Of a DNA stretch of 64,000 nucleotides, positions 1-7,685 are shown one piece after another. Numbering within the stretch: the stretch's first letter is position 1; the number at the start of each line of letters is the position of its first letter. A program made the position numbers and the translations under genes. Origin of the DNA: Thermaurantimonas aggregans. GTDB taxonomy: Bacteria > Bacteroidota > Bacteroidia > Flavobacteriales > Schleiferiaceae. The stretch spans positions 24,602 to 88,601 of the forward strand of contig NZ_BHZE01000011.1 of assembly GCF_003851885.1 (NCBI RefSeq), written 5' to 3'. The notes under the pieces are model-generated. The model was given only the letters and a program-made list of their open reading frames with translations, made no database searches and was not told where the DNA came from.

Positions 1-1451
1 TGTGGAGCCACTGACCAATCAAAGTGATATGCTATCTGACGCAGCATGGCGATGGCTTTTTCCCAGTCTTCACCTCTGAACCAAGTGCGCGTAAAGGTGA
101 TGAAATTAAAGGTAATAAAAATTCCCAGAAATTTCACCAAAGGATGGTTCGGGTTTTTCCAAGGTCGAATTTTTTTCCATTGTTTAAAAATTACCAAACC
201 TAATCCATTAAGCCCCCCCCACGTCACAAAATTCCAACTGGCGCCATGCCACAAGCCGCCAAGCAGCATGGTCATCATCAGGTTAATGTTGGTATCCACT
301 TCTTTTTTGAAAGGTGGATACAATTTTCCAATGAGCCAAACCAGTAGCGCGAGGGCAGCAAAACCAACAAAAATCCAAAGACTTTTTGCTAAAAAACTGA
401 TAAAGACCAATATACTAAACATTGAAAAGTAACTGAAAAACGACCCTGTGCGATTGCCGCCCATCGGAATGTACAAGTAATCTTTCAGCCAACTCGATAA
501 GCTCATGTGCCATCGCTTCCAAAACTCACCGACATTTTTGGACTTGTATGGAGACCAGAAATTTTGCGGCAAGTAAAAGCCCATCAATAGTGCCACACCA
601 ATTGCAATATCGGTATAACCCGAAAAGTCAGCATACACCTGTAATGTATATCCATAAAGTGCCAATAAATTCTCAAAACCGCCCCAACGCTCCGGATCAG
701 CAAATACCCGATCAATGAAATTAACAGCTATATAATCGGCCAACACAATTTTTTTCACCAATCCGTTGATGATCCAAAAGATTCCCAATCCAAACTCTTC
801 GCGAGTGATGGTGTAGGGCTTGTAGAGCTGAGGGATGAACTCTGAAGCCCGCACAATAGGGCCTGCCACCAGCTGTGGAAAGAAGCTTACATAGAAGCCA
901 AAATCTAATAAATTTTTTACCGGTCTGATTTGATTGCGATATATATCTACGGAGTAACTAATCGTCTGAAACGTGTAAAAAGAAATACCTACCGGAAGTA
1001 AAATTTTATCTACCCTAAAGCCTGTGCCAAAGATGGAATTACTAAATTGAGCAAAGTGATTAATAACCTCATATTTAGTATTGAATAAGGCGTTGAAATT
1101 TTCCGTAAAAAAGTAGGCGTATTTAAAATAAGCTAATACCGAAAGATTCAAGAAAACACTTAAACCTACCCATACTTTCTTAAGCGTTGGATGCTTAGTT
1201 TCATAAATTTTTTTGCCGATAAAAAAATCTGAAATAGTAGAAAAAAGCAGGATGAGAATACTGAGCCCTGAAGACTTGTAATAAAAGAATAAGGAAACAA
1301 AAAACAAATATGCGTTTCGCAATAATCGCTTTGGATAAACAATCGAATAAAATCCTAAAACTACTAAATAAAATCCCCAAAAAAAGAACCTTGAAAAGAT
1401 GAGTGGTTGATCGGGTTTGTAAGTAAAAATATCAATGAACCAACTCCACAT
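1..1451 (-). CDS. MBOAT family O-acyltransferase (AlgI/DltB-like), 3' end cut by window edge
   Basis: Predicted multipass inner-membrane O-acyltransferase that passes acyl (usually acetyl) groups to extracytoplasmic polysaccharide acceptors. About 483 codons are open from an ATG at 1451 to the window edge with no stop. I read many hydrophobic segments and the AlgI/DltB landmarks in order: VGISFYTFQ, FFPQLVAGPIVRA, YADFSGYTDIA, FWKRWHMSLSSWLKDYLYIP, and the catalytic-histidine motif LGGLWHGASWNF near residue 400. The start overlaps the stop of the upstream SGNH hydrolase by 20 bp in another frame, so translational coupling is likely. The pairing with two SGNH proteins matches acetylation modules such as AlgI/AlgJ/AlgX. 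The acceptor polymer cannot be told from sequence. Confidence 0.9.
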   Translation of the reverse strand, partial: MWSWFIDIFTYKPDQPLIFSRFFFWGFYLVVLGFYSIVYPKRLLRNAYLFFVSLFFYYKSSGLSILILLFSTISDFFIGKKIYETKHPTLKKVWVGLSVFLNLSVLAYFKYAYFFTENFNALFNTKYEVINHFAQFSNSIFGTGFRVDKILLPVGISFYTFQTISYSVDIYRNQIRPVKNLLDFGFYVSFFPQLVAGPIVRASEFIPQLYKPYTITREEFGLGIFWIINGLVKKIVLADYIAVNFIDRVFADPERWGGFENLLALYGYTLQVYADFSGYTDIAIGVALLMGFYLPQNFWSPYKSKNVGEFWKRWHMSLSSWLKDYLYIPMGGNRTGSFFSYFSMFSILVFISFLAKSLWIFVGFAALALLVWLIGKLYPPFKKEVDTNINLMMTMLLGGLWHGASWNFVTWGGLNGLGLVIFKQWKKIRPWKNPNHPLVKFLGIFITFNFITFTRTWFRGEDWEKAIAMLRQIAYHFDWSVAP

Positions 1452-2751
1452 TTTTCAGTGTATTAAAAGATGTAGAACGATGTAAATGATTGGCAATTCT
1501 ATTGATTATAGCTGCACTGATAGCATGGCCAAGAAGTTCATATCCCTTAGGAGTAAAGTGCACTAAATCAGCTGACATCATACCAGCTTGTCGCCAACGT
1601 TTCGATGAGCCCAGCCCACCCATGATTTCAAATACATCGATCACTCCAGCTTTGTATTTTGTGGCCAATTCATACACAGCTTCTCGAGCTAAAAGGGCGT
1701 TTTTGTTTGGATATTTTTTCTGATAATAACTGTCGGTATTTGTGAGAAAAATAAAAAAAACATCTCTATTCCCTTTTTTAAAAATGTCCATTAGCTTTTC
1801 GTAATTTGATTTAAATTGCTCTTTATCGAATTTTCCGAAAGGTACATTTGCATCGTTAATGCCAATTCCAAAAATTACAACATCAGCTCTTAAGAGGCGA
1901 ACCTGACGAGCAAAATCAGGCTCTCGCAAATAGGAAGAGGTGTTGGCTCCATTCACACCAATGGCGTGATAAACTAAAGAAGGTTTATCCAAAAAAAACT
2001 GAATGCCTTGTAATACAAATTTTTGTGCAGAATCGACATAACTTCTTAAAGCAAATTGGTTTGAAGTTGTGGCATTTTCGAGCACAAATTCCGTATATCC
2101 AACAGTTGGATTTTCCCAGGTGATTATCACATCTTCTTGTCCTGTCCATACCGGTTTCATGTACTGTGGTCCGAAAGGGTGATAGATTCTAACACGGTCG
2201 AAAAAGTATTCTCTGCTGTTAAGCGGAAAAAGTTGGACAGAAAATGTCGCCTCAGGATCGTATGTAGTGGCCGTAATACCGCATAAACCAAATTCAGCAA
2301 AGTGCCCAGGCACCGACGATCTATGGCCATGCCATTCGCCTGTAAAGGTTGTTTTGAAGTCAGCCGGATTATTGGTTTCAGCCATTTTGTACGGAAAAAT
2401 TAAACCTCTCTCTCCGAAAAATTGTGGATGAAGGTGTACTAAGTTGTTTCTAATGGTGTTTGGAAGAGTGCCTCCTTGTACATGTGAGCCGCCAATGTGA
2501 ACCAGATTAATTTTTCCAACTTTTCCAAGGCTGAGCTTCTCAAGTTTTTGAACAAAAACATTGAATGAAATATTACCGCCCGGAAGGTGCAGATGTATTT
2601 TTTCCGCTTCGATGAGGGAACTTCTATGCAGTTGGCCATACATTTCGGTGATCGGTTGTGTAAGCACTAACTCTGGCCAGATGATGGCAATGATTATCAA
2701 CCAATAACTAAGGTGAAGCCGTGGCTTGTGTTTTTTCTTGATTTTTCTCAT
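1432..2751 (-). CDS. Secreted SGNH/GDSL hydrolase-like protein, envelope acetylation operon
   Basis: Predicted extracytoplasmic SGNH-fold esterase or acetyltransferase partner of the MBOAT protein. Numbering from the ATG at 2751, a basic N-terminus and hydrophobic stretch (about residues 13-32, ending LVLTQ) suggest a signal peptide or anchor. The nucleophile block reads GGSHVQGG (Ser89), block III reads GIGINDAN, and the C-terminal Asp/His pair is in DLVHFTPKGY (Asp395, His398). The frame is open back to an ATG at 2805, which would overlap the upstream gene by 98 bp. The ATG at 2751 leaves 44 bp of overlap and puts the signal segment nearer the N-terminus, so I prefer it. Catalytic residues are intact; substrate is unknown. 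Confidence 0.82.
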   Translation of the reverse strand: MRKIKKKHKPRLHLSYWLIIIAIIWPELVLTQPITEMYGQLHRSSLIEAEKIHLHLPGGNISFNVFVQKLEKLSLGKVGKINLVHIGGSHVQGGTLPNTIRNNLVHLHPQFFGERGLIFPYKMAETNNPADFKTTFTGEWHGHRSSVPGHFAEFGLCGITATTYDPEATFSVQLFPLNSREYFFDRVRIYHPFGPQYMKPVWTGQEDVIITWENPTVGYTEFVLENATTSNQFALRSYVDSAQKFVLQGIQFFLDKPSLVYHAIGVNGANTSSYLREPDFARQVRLLRADVVIFGIGINDANVPFGKFDKEQFKSNYEKLMDIFKKGNRDVFFIFLTNTDSYYQKKYPNKNALLAREAVYELATKYKAGVIDVFEIMGGLGSSKRWRQAGMMSADLVHFTPKGYELLGHAISAAIINRIANHLHRSTSFNTLKNVELVH

Positions 2752-4174
2752 GAGCGGGGTGATGCTTTGAGAGATAGGCTTTTTTGTCTTTTTCAAGTTC
2801 TTCAAACAGGCGTTCTGCAGCTAATCGAGCCCCCGCCGGTGTAAAGTGTATGTAATCTGTTGTTGCCAATGGAGGCTTTGCCTGAACCCATTCTACCATG
2901 CTGCCTTCACCGCCCATAGCTTCAAGCAAATCGTAATATGCTGCACCTGCCAGGGTAACATAGTGCAGAAGTGAGTCTCTAAAGTCTGAAAGCAAAGGAT
3001 GAGTCACAAATTGGTCTTTTACCTTAATAGCCATATCACTCGGACCAATGAACAAAACAGGAGCATTACCCGAGAGCTTTTTCAGGAATTGAACTTGTCG
3101 GGCAATGTTTTGTGCAGCTTTACCGGCATGTTCGCTGTCGCGCAAATAGGGCAAAGCGTTGCCCCCAAATTGCATAATGATGAGGCCAGTATTTTCTCGC
3201 TGCATGAAGCGACTTATCTGAGAGGCGTCACACCGGCTAAACGTAGTGCCATCGGCCCCACGCATGGGCACATTGTCGAGTACTAAACCCACTTCCTGCT
3301 CCAGACTAAGGCTATACACATCAGGACTGTGCTGTGCAGAAAATTCCATTCGGATGTGACTGCCTGATGACTGGAGTTTTATCGTGACCAAGGTATCTTT
3401 TTCAGGAAGAGCTGGGATTTTTACTTTTTTCAGCACTGATCCATTTTCCAGAACTGTTAAATCGAAGGGCCAGTGATTGTTCCCGAGCAGGATTTTTAGT
3501 AGAGAGTAGTTGCGAGACCTTAAAAAGCCTTTTTTAGAGGCACTCACCTCTATCCATGCGGTTACTGCTTCCCTGCATTCAGAGGTATCAATGGGTGTAA
3601 AGCGTGCAAAACTCAAATAGGGGCCAAATCTACGATGGAGTATGTCGGGACTTTGCGTACCATAAGCCGTGTAGCGCACCCAGTTAGGGCTATTCTGATG
3701 CTCGGCTGATAAATGTGGAATCCAAGCATTAGCTGGTAAATAACCCATTCCTCCGCCACCATGCATTGCTTGCCAGCGCTCGCGCAGGTACGAAGTGATT
3801 CTATCGTTTTCTATTTGTGAGTCTCCAAAGTGAAAAATCCGAATTTTTTTGCCTTTATTGTCTTTTAAAGCATCGTAAAATGGAGCTAAGGGACTGATTT
3901 CGCCGAGGTAGTTCAGAATTTTTCTCTTTTTGGAAACACTGGAATCGGGCAGCTCTTGCTCCAGAAGCAATAATGAGTCGGATATATGAGATGTAAGAAC
4001 AACGTTTGCTTTCTTAGATTTTTGAGGTAAAAAATCAGACACTTGTGCAAAGTGTACTTTGATTCCAAATATCTTAAAACCCTCGGCCGGAACGAGAATC
4101 ATGAGCAGAAACAGTACAAAACCTGCAGTTAAAAAAAAGAAAAAAACGTCTTTTGGTTTTACATCAGCGCTCAT
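2708..4174 (-). CDS. Membrane-anchored SGNH/GDSL hydrolase-like protein, first gene of envelope acetylation operon
   Basis: Second SGNH-fold protein, 488 residues, with a single N-terminal transmembrane helix (about 9-27) placing the catalytic domain in the periplasm. Motifs: FHFGDSQIEND (Ser119), a glycine-rich HGGGGMGY, QFGGNALP as block III, and DYIHFTPAGA with Asp440 and His443. The C-terminus ends in a basic, Lys/Glu/His-rich tail encoded in the overlap with the next SGNH gene. It heads a three-gene minus-strand operon with the second SGNH protein and the MBOAT acyltransferase. By analogy with alginate and peptidoglycan acetylation modules it should accept or position the acetyl group, but it could also be a deacetylase. 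Confidence 0.85.
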   Translation of the reverse strand: MSADVKPKDVFFFFLTAGFVLFLLMILVPAEGFKIFGIKVHFAQVSDFLPQKSKKANVVLTSHISDSLLLLEQELPDSSVSKKRKILNYLGEISPLAPFYDALKDNKGKKIRIFHFGDSQIENDRITSYLRERWQAMHGGGGMGYLPANAWIPHLSAEHQNSPNWVRYTAYGTQSPDILHRRFGPYLSFARFTPIDTSECREAVTAWIEVSASKKGFLRSRNYSLLKILLGNNHWPFDLTVLENGSVLKKVKIPALPEKDTLVTIKLQSSGSHIRMEFSAQHSPDVYSLSLEQEVGLVLDNVPMRGADGTTFSRCDASQISRFMQRENTGLIIMQFGGNALPYLRDSEHAGKAAQNIARQVQFLKKLSGNAPVLFIGPSDMAIKVKDQFVTHPLLSDFRDSLLHYVTLAGAAYYDLLEAMGGEGSMVEWVQAKPPLATTDYIHFTPAGARLAAERLFEELEKDKKAYLSKHHPAHEKNQEKTQATASP

Positions 4175-4429
4175 CGTGAGTAGAGCTGCAAAATACGATT
4201 TAGTAAAGTTATAGGTATGTTTGGTAAAAAATTTTTACAAACCAATTTTTAAGACAGGTTCGAACTTTTAATGTTAATGAATGCACTAATATCCTTTTTC
4301 GAGGAATTATAATCAGCTGATAAATGGATTTTGCCATTATCATTTCAGTATGCTACGCTCATATTCTAAGCTCAAAAGTGCATGATGGACTTTTAGTGTA
4401 TTTTGCATCGATTTTTAGCCGTACTTTCA

Positions 4430-5083
4430 ATGAAGTTTTTTCACCTGCCACACCTTACTAAGAGCATATTTTTATTCTTCAGGCTTCACAAATTTTTTTC
4501 GTTATTAAAAAATCCTTTTTTGTGGACAGCCTACATGGTTGATGTCGGGCGATTCGCCTACGCCCACCGCAAAACCGATTTTAACGACTTCTTCAATCCC
4601 TACCGAAAATACGAGGCTCGATATCTGTTGTACAACTATATTATTGACAGGGAGAGGCTTGATAAACAAAAAGTAGCATATCTTGAATTTGGAGTATCTA
4701 AGGGTTTTAGTTTGAAGCATTGGAGCGAGCGTTTGAAAAACGAGCAAAGTCGATTGTTCGGATTTGATACATTCAAAGGCTTACCGGAAGCTTGGGGCAG
4801 CTACAAAATGGGCGATATGAGCGCAGGTATGCAGGAAATCTCAACGGAAGATGCGAGGGTGCATCTCATAAAAGGCCTGTTTCAGGAAACCTTAACGAGT
4901 TGGCTCGGTCAACACGACATCTCGAAATATGATCGGAGGGTGATACATCTCGATGCCGACTTGTACTCTTCAACCTTGTATGTACTTACAGTAATTTTTC
5001 CTTTTTTAAAGATAGGTGATATTATTTTCTTTGATGAGTTTAATGTTCCTCTACACGAGTTCAAGGCTTTTGACGATTTTTGA
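4430..5083 (+). CDS. TylF/MycF-like SAM methyltransferase, C-terminus lost to an in-frame TGA
   Basis: Class I SAM-dependent methyltransferase of the TylF/macrocin O-methyltransferase group, usually acting on sugars or glycans. Visible motifs are YLEFGVSKG (SAM binding), LFGFDTFKGLPE, RRVIHLDADLYSST and IIFFDEFNVPLHEFKAF, the metal and substrate-binding segment. The frame stops at TGA 5081-5083, but the next 31 codons in the same frame still read like the family C-terminus. The gene is therefore either a slightly shortened protein or a recent pseudogene. I chose the ATG at 4430 over the upstream TTG at 4403. It lies just beyond the acetylation operon, on the opposite strand, consistent with surface-glycan work. 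Confidence 0.7.
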   Translation: MKFFHLPHLTKSIFLFFRLHKFFSLLKNPFLWTAYMVDVGRFAYAHRKTDFNDFFNPYRKYEARYLLYNYIIDRERLDKQKVAYLEFGVSKGFSLKHWSERLKNEQSRLFGFDTFKGLPEAWGSYKMGDMSAGMQEISTEDARVHLIKGLFQETLTSWLGQHDISKYDRRVIHLDADLYSSTLYVLTVIFPFLKIGDIIFFDEFNVPLHEFKAFDDF

Positions 5084-5179
5084 AAGGCTTATTACACAGA
5101 ATTTGAACTACTTGGAACTGTAAACAACTATTTTCAAGTAGCCATGAAATACAAGGGACAAAAACTTCCCGAGATTTGA
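5084..5179 (+). pseudogene. Untranslated C-terminal remnant of the TylF-like methyltransferase
   Basis: Directly after the TGA at 5081-5083, the same frame runs 31 more codons to TGA 5177-5179. It begins KAYYTEFELLGTVNNYFQVA, which resembles the normal C-terminal strand of TylF-like methyltransferases. One codon change would restore a protein of about 249 residues. A sequencing error at one base would give the same picture and cannot be excluded. Confidence 0.6.
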
Positions 5180-5228
5180 GAATGTAAGATGTATTCCAAT
5201 CGAAAGAGTATTGAAGGTCCCTAAAAAA

Positions 5229-5270
5229 CAAAAATCCTTGTCAAGAAACAGGCTTGACAAGGGTTTTTTT
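5229..5270. terminator. Bidirectional rho-independent terminator
   Basis: Perfect 10-bp stem CCTTGTCAAG (5236-5245) and CTTGACAAGG (5253-5262) with a 7-nt loop, flanked by an A-run on the left and a T-run on the right. It sits between the convergent methyltransferase and HMG-CoA reductase genes and can serve both strands. Confidence 0.85.
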
Positions 5271-5290
5271 GCGAAAAACTTTATTTGAGC

Positions 5291-6649
5291 TTATTTTTTG
5301 TGAATGTGTGCATAGGTATCGGCTGGGATGCCTCTCAATTCACAGAATTTGCGCACGGTTTCGGCGTAGGTTACTACCTTGTCTTTGTAGTAGTTTATGA
5401 AGAAGTTCTTTTCTTCTTCGGTGGCTTCCAGTTGATTGAGAATGTTGAGCAAGTGCATCTTCATATGGCCTTTTTGAATGCCAGACGTAACCAAAGCGCG
5501 AAGCGCGGCAAAGTTCTGGGCAAGGCCTGAGGCAGCTACGATGCCCATGAGTTCGGTGGCTGATGGTTTGCCGAGCAGTGCCAGCGAGAAGCGCACCATC
5601 GGATGTAGTGAGGTAAGTCCGCCTACAACGCCGAGCGCAAGAGGAAGCTCTATCCAAAAGCGGAAAGTGCCGTCTGAAATGTCGCAGTGTGTGAGCGAAC
5701 GATATTGCCCGTCGCGGGCAGCATAGGTGTGACCTGCAGCTTCTACGGCTCTGAAGTCGTTGCCAGTAGCGATTACTACGGCATCGATGCCGTTGAATAT
5801 GCCTTTGTTGTGCGTAGTGGCGCGGTATGGCTCGATCTCGGCGATGCGCACAGCGCGATAAAACTTTTCAGCAAACTCTCGTGGACTGATTTCGTCGTCG
5901 GCATTGAGCTGGTCGATGGCGCACATTACTTCAGCGCGCACGATGCACTCAGGTGTGTAGTTCGAAAGGATGCGCATCACCACTTGAATCTGCTTTTCTG
6001 ACTCGGTAAACTCGTCAGATTCAGCCATCAGGATCGTGAGGGTTTTGGCCATCTGTTCGAGGCAAGAATTGATGAAGTTAGCCCCCATGGAGTCACAGGT
6101 TTCAAAGCGCGCCTCGAGTTGATAGTACCCGTCGAGTTTATCGGTTTTATTTTTTAACTCAATGCTCAAGATGCCTCCACCACGGGCCTGCATATTGGCA
6201 GTGATGTGATGTGTGTCTTCGTAAAATTTTTGTTTGTTTTTTTCGATAAAACGAGCCAACTTCTCCCCATCGCCAAAGTACATAAAGTGTACATGACCAA
6301 TTTTTACTGTAGAAATTACTGTAGCCGTAAAGCCACCGCGTTCAAGCCAGAAGTTGGCTGATTTAGCTGCTGCAGCGACCACCGAGCTTTCTTCAATGGC
6401 CATTGGCAATGCGTAGATTCGGCCGTTGATAAGAAAGTTAGGAGCGATGCCAAGGGGTAAATAGTAATTAGTAATAGTGTTTTCGATAAATTCGTCGTGG
6501 AGTTTCTGCACTTTGGGATCAGGGTGGAGATAACTGTTCAGAAAGTCGATGTACGACTCGTCACCGTTCAGGTATTCGTTTAACAACCATTGAATTTTGG
6601 CTTCTTTACTGAGTTTTGAGAATCCTTTGATGGCGCTTCCTTTCGTCAT
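5291..6649 (-). CDS. mvaA: Hydroxymethylglutaryl-CoA reductase (class II/bacterial type)
   Basis: Interconverts HMG-CoA and mevalonate, the committed step of mevalonate-route isoprenoid synthesis. The 452-residue length suits bacterial class II enzymes. Signature segments: ENTITNYYLPLG and LPMAIEESSVVAAAAK near the N-terminus with the catalytic Glu, MGANFINSCLE, THNKGIFNG with the catalytic Lys, ATGNDFRAVEA with the catalytic Asp, and a C-terminal GIQKGHMKMH with the catalytic His. All four are present. It lies 49 bp downstream of dapD on the same strand, so the two may share a transcript. It implies the organism uses mevalonate, as several flavobacterial lineages do. Some family members are named degradative, but a biosynthetic role is more likely here. 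Confidence 0.93.
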   Translation of the reverse strand: MTKGSAIKGFSKLSKEAKIQWLLNEYLNGDESYIDFLNSYLHPDPKVQKLHDEFIENTITNYYLPLGIAPNFLINGRIYALPMAIEESSVVAAAAKSANFWLERGGFTATVISTVKIGHVHFMYFGDGEKLARFIEKNKQKFYEDTHHITANMQARGGGILSIELKNKTDKLDGYYQLEARFETCDSMGANFINSCLEQMAKTLTILMAESDEFTESEKQIQVVMRILSNYTPECIVRAEVMCAIDQLNADDEISPREFAEKFYRAVRIAEIEPYRATTHNKGIFNGIDAVVIATGNDFRAVEAAGHTYAARDGQYRSLTHCDISDGTFRFWIELPLALGVVGGLTSLHPMVRFSLALLGKPSATELMGIVAASGLAQNFAALRALVTSGIQKGHMKMHLLNILNQLEATEEEKNFFINYYKDKVVTYAETVRKFCELRGIPADTYAHIHKK

Positions 6650-6698
6650 GTTGATTTTTTGAATGATTACTTTGTAACGAATAGTGCATTAGATTGTT

Positions 6699-7514
6699 TT
6701 AAACGGCGACGTTGTATTCGCGCAATGCGTCGTTTAAAGAGGTTTTAAGATCTGTGCTTGGTTTGCGCTGTCCGATAATGAGGGCACAAGGCACGTGATA
6801 GGTGCCAGCGGCAAATTGTTTCGGCATGCTGCCGGGTATCACCACAGAGCGCGGGGGCACATACCCGCGATATTCCACGGGTGTTGAGCCAGTTACATCG
6901 ATTATTCGAGTGCTGGCAGTGAGTACTACATTGGCTCCCAGCACAGCTTCCTTACCAACACGCACCCCTTCTACTACAATACAGCGTGAGCCAATAAAGC
7001 ATCCATCTTCTATGATTACCGGACTGGCCTGCACAGGCTCAAGTACGCCACCTATACCCACACCGCCCGATAGGTGTACCTCTTTCCCAATTTGGGCACA
7101 GGAGCCTACTGTGGCCCAGGTATCTACCATAGTGCCGCTATCTACATATGCACCTATATTAACATAAGAGGGCATCATTATAACACCAGATGCTAAGTAA
7201 GCACCATATCGTGCCACAGCGTGTGGGACTACACGCACACCAAGTTCTTTGTAGTTGCGTTTTAAAGGAATTTTGTCGTGAAATTCCAATGGACCAGCTT
7301 CGATGGTTTCCATTGATCGAATGGGAAAGTAGAGAATCACGGCTTTTTTTACCCATTCATTCACTTTCCAGGTATCACCCACTGGCTCTGCTACTCTCAG
7401 CTTGCCTTTGTCGAGTAGGTTTATTACTTCTTCAATAGCGGCTAAAGTTTCTTCTGAGGTAAGTAGGGAACGATTTTCCCAGGCAGTTTCAATGATACGT
7501 TGGATATCAGTCAT
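6699..7514 (-). CDS. dapD: 2,3,4,5-tetrahydropyridine-2,6-dicarboxylate N-succinyltransferase
   Basis: Transfers succinyl from succinyl-CoA to tetrahydrodipicolinate in the succinylase branch of the diaminopimelate/lysine pathway, feeding peptidoglycan crosslinks. At 271 residues it matches the usual DapD length. An alpha-helical N-terminal domain is followed by left-handed beta-helix hexapeptide repeats (MPSYVNIGAYVDSGTMVDTW, CAQIGKEVHLSGGVGIGG, CFIGSRCIVVEGVRVGKEAV), then the C-terminal VPPRSVVIPGSMPKQ segment. A TACTTTTG -7 element lies about 23-30 bp upstream. The complete length and motifs make this a secure call. Confidence 0.95.
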   Translation of the reverse strand: MTDIQRIIETAWENRSLLTSEETLAAIEEVINLLDKGKLRVAEPVGDTWKVNEWVKKAVILYFPIRSMETIEAGPLEFHDKIPLKRNYKELGVRVVPHAVARYGAYLASGVIMMPSYVNIGAYVDSGTMVDTWATVGSCAQIGKEVHLSGGVGIGGVLEPVQASPVIIEDGCFIGSRCIVVEGVRVGKEAVLGANVVLTASTRIIDVTGSTPVEYRGYVPPRSVVIPGSMPKQFAAGTYHVPCALIIGQRKPSTDLKTSLNDALREYNVAV

Positions 7515-7536
7515 TTATTTTCTTTAAGACAAGGCA

Positions 7537-7544
7537 CAAAAGTA
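7537..7544 (-). promoter_or_regulatory. Candidate Bacteroidota -7 element for dapD
   Basis: On the minus strand this reads TACTTTTG, an exact fit to TAnnTTTG, 22 bp before the dapD ATG. No clear -33 TTTG is present at the usual distance, so the call rests on the -7 box and its position. Confidence 0.4.
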
Positions 7545-7685
7545 GGTTTTAGGCTCCTAATCAGACGTGAAAATGGACACCTAAAGACAAATGTTTGGTC
7601 AATCACTGTGTTTACTTTATTTAATGTGAATAATTTTTGTAGAATTCAGTGCTGAAATGTCTGTATTTTCAGGATTTTAGCTTCC

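Noticed and set aside
46..432. Plus-strand open frame of 128 codons near the window start
   Set aside because: Opposite strand of the MBOAT gene, whose translated motifs are clear.
4256..4266. tRNA-like GGTTCGAAC sequence
   Set aside because: No acceptor, D or anticodon arms flank it; it does not form a tRNA.
5081..5083. TGA read as selenocysteine
   Set aside because: No insertion signal or selenocysteine machinery is seen, and relatives do not need a Cys at this place. A nonsense change or error is simpler.
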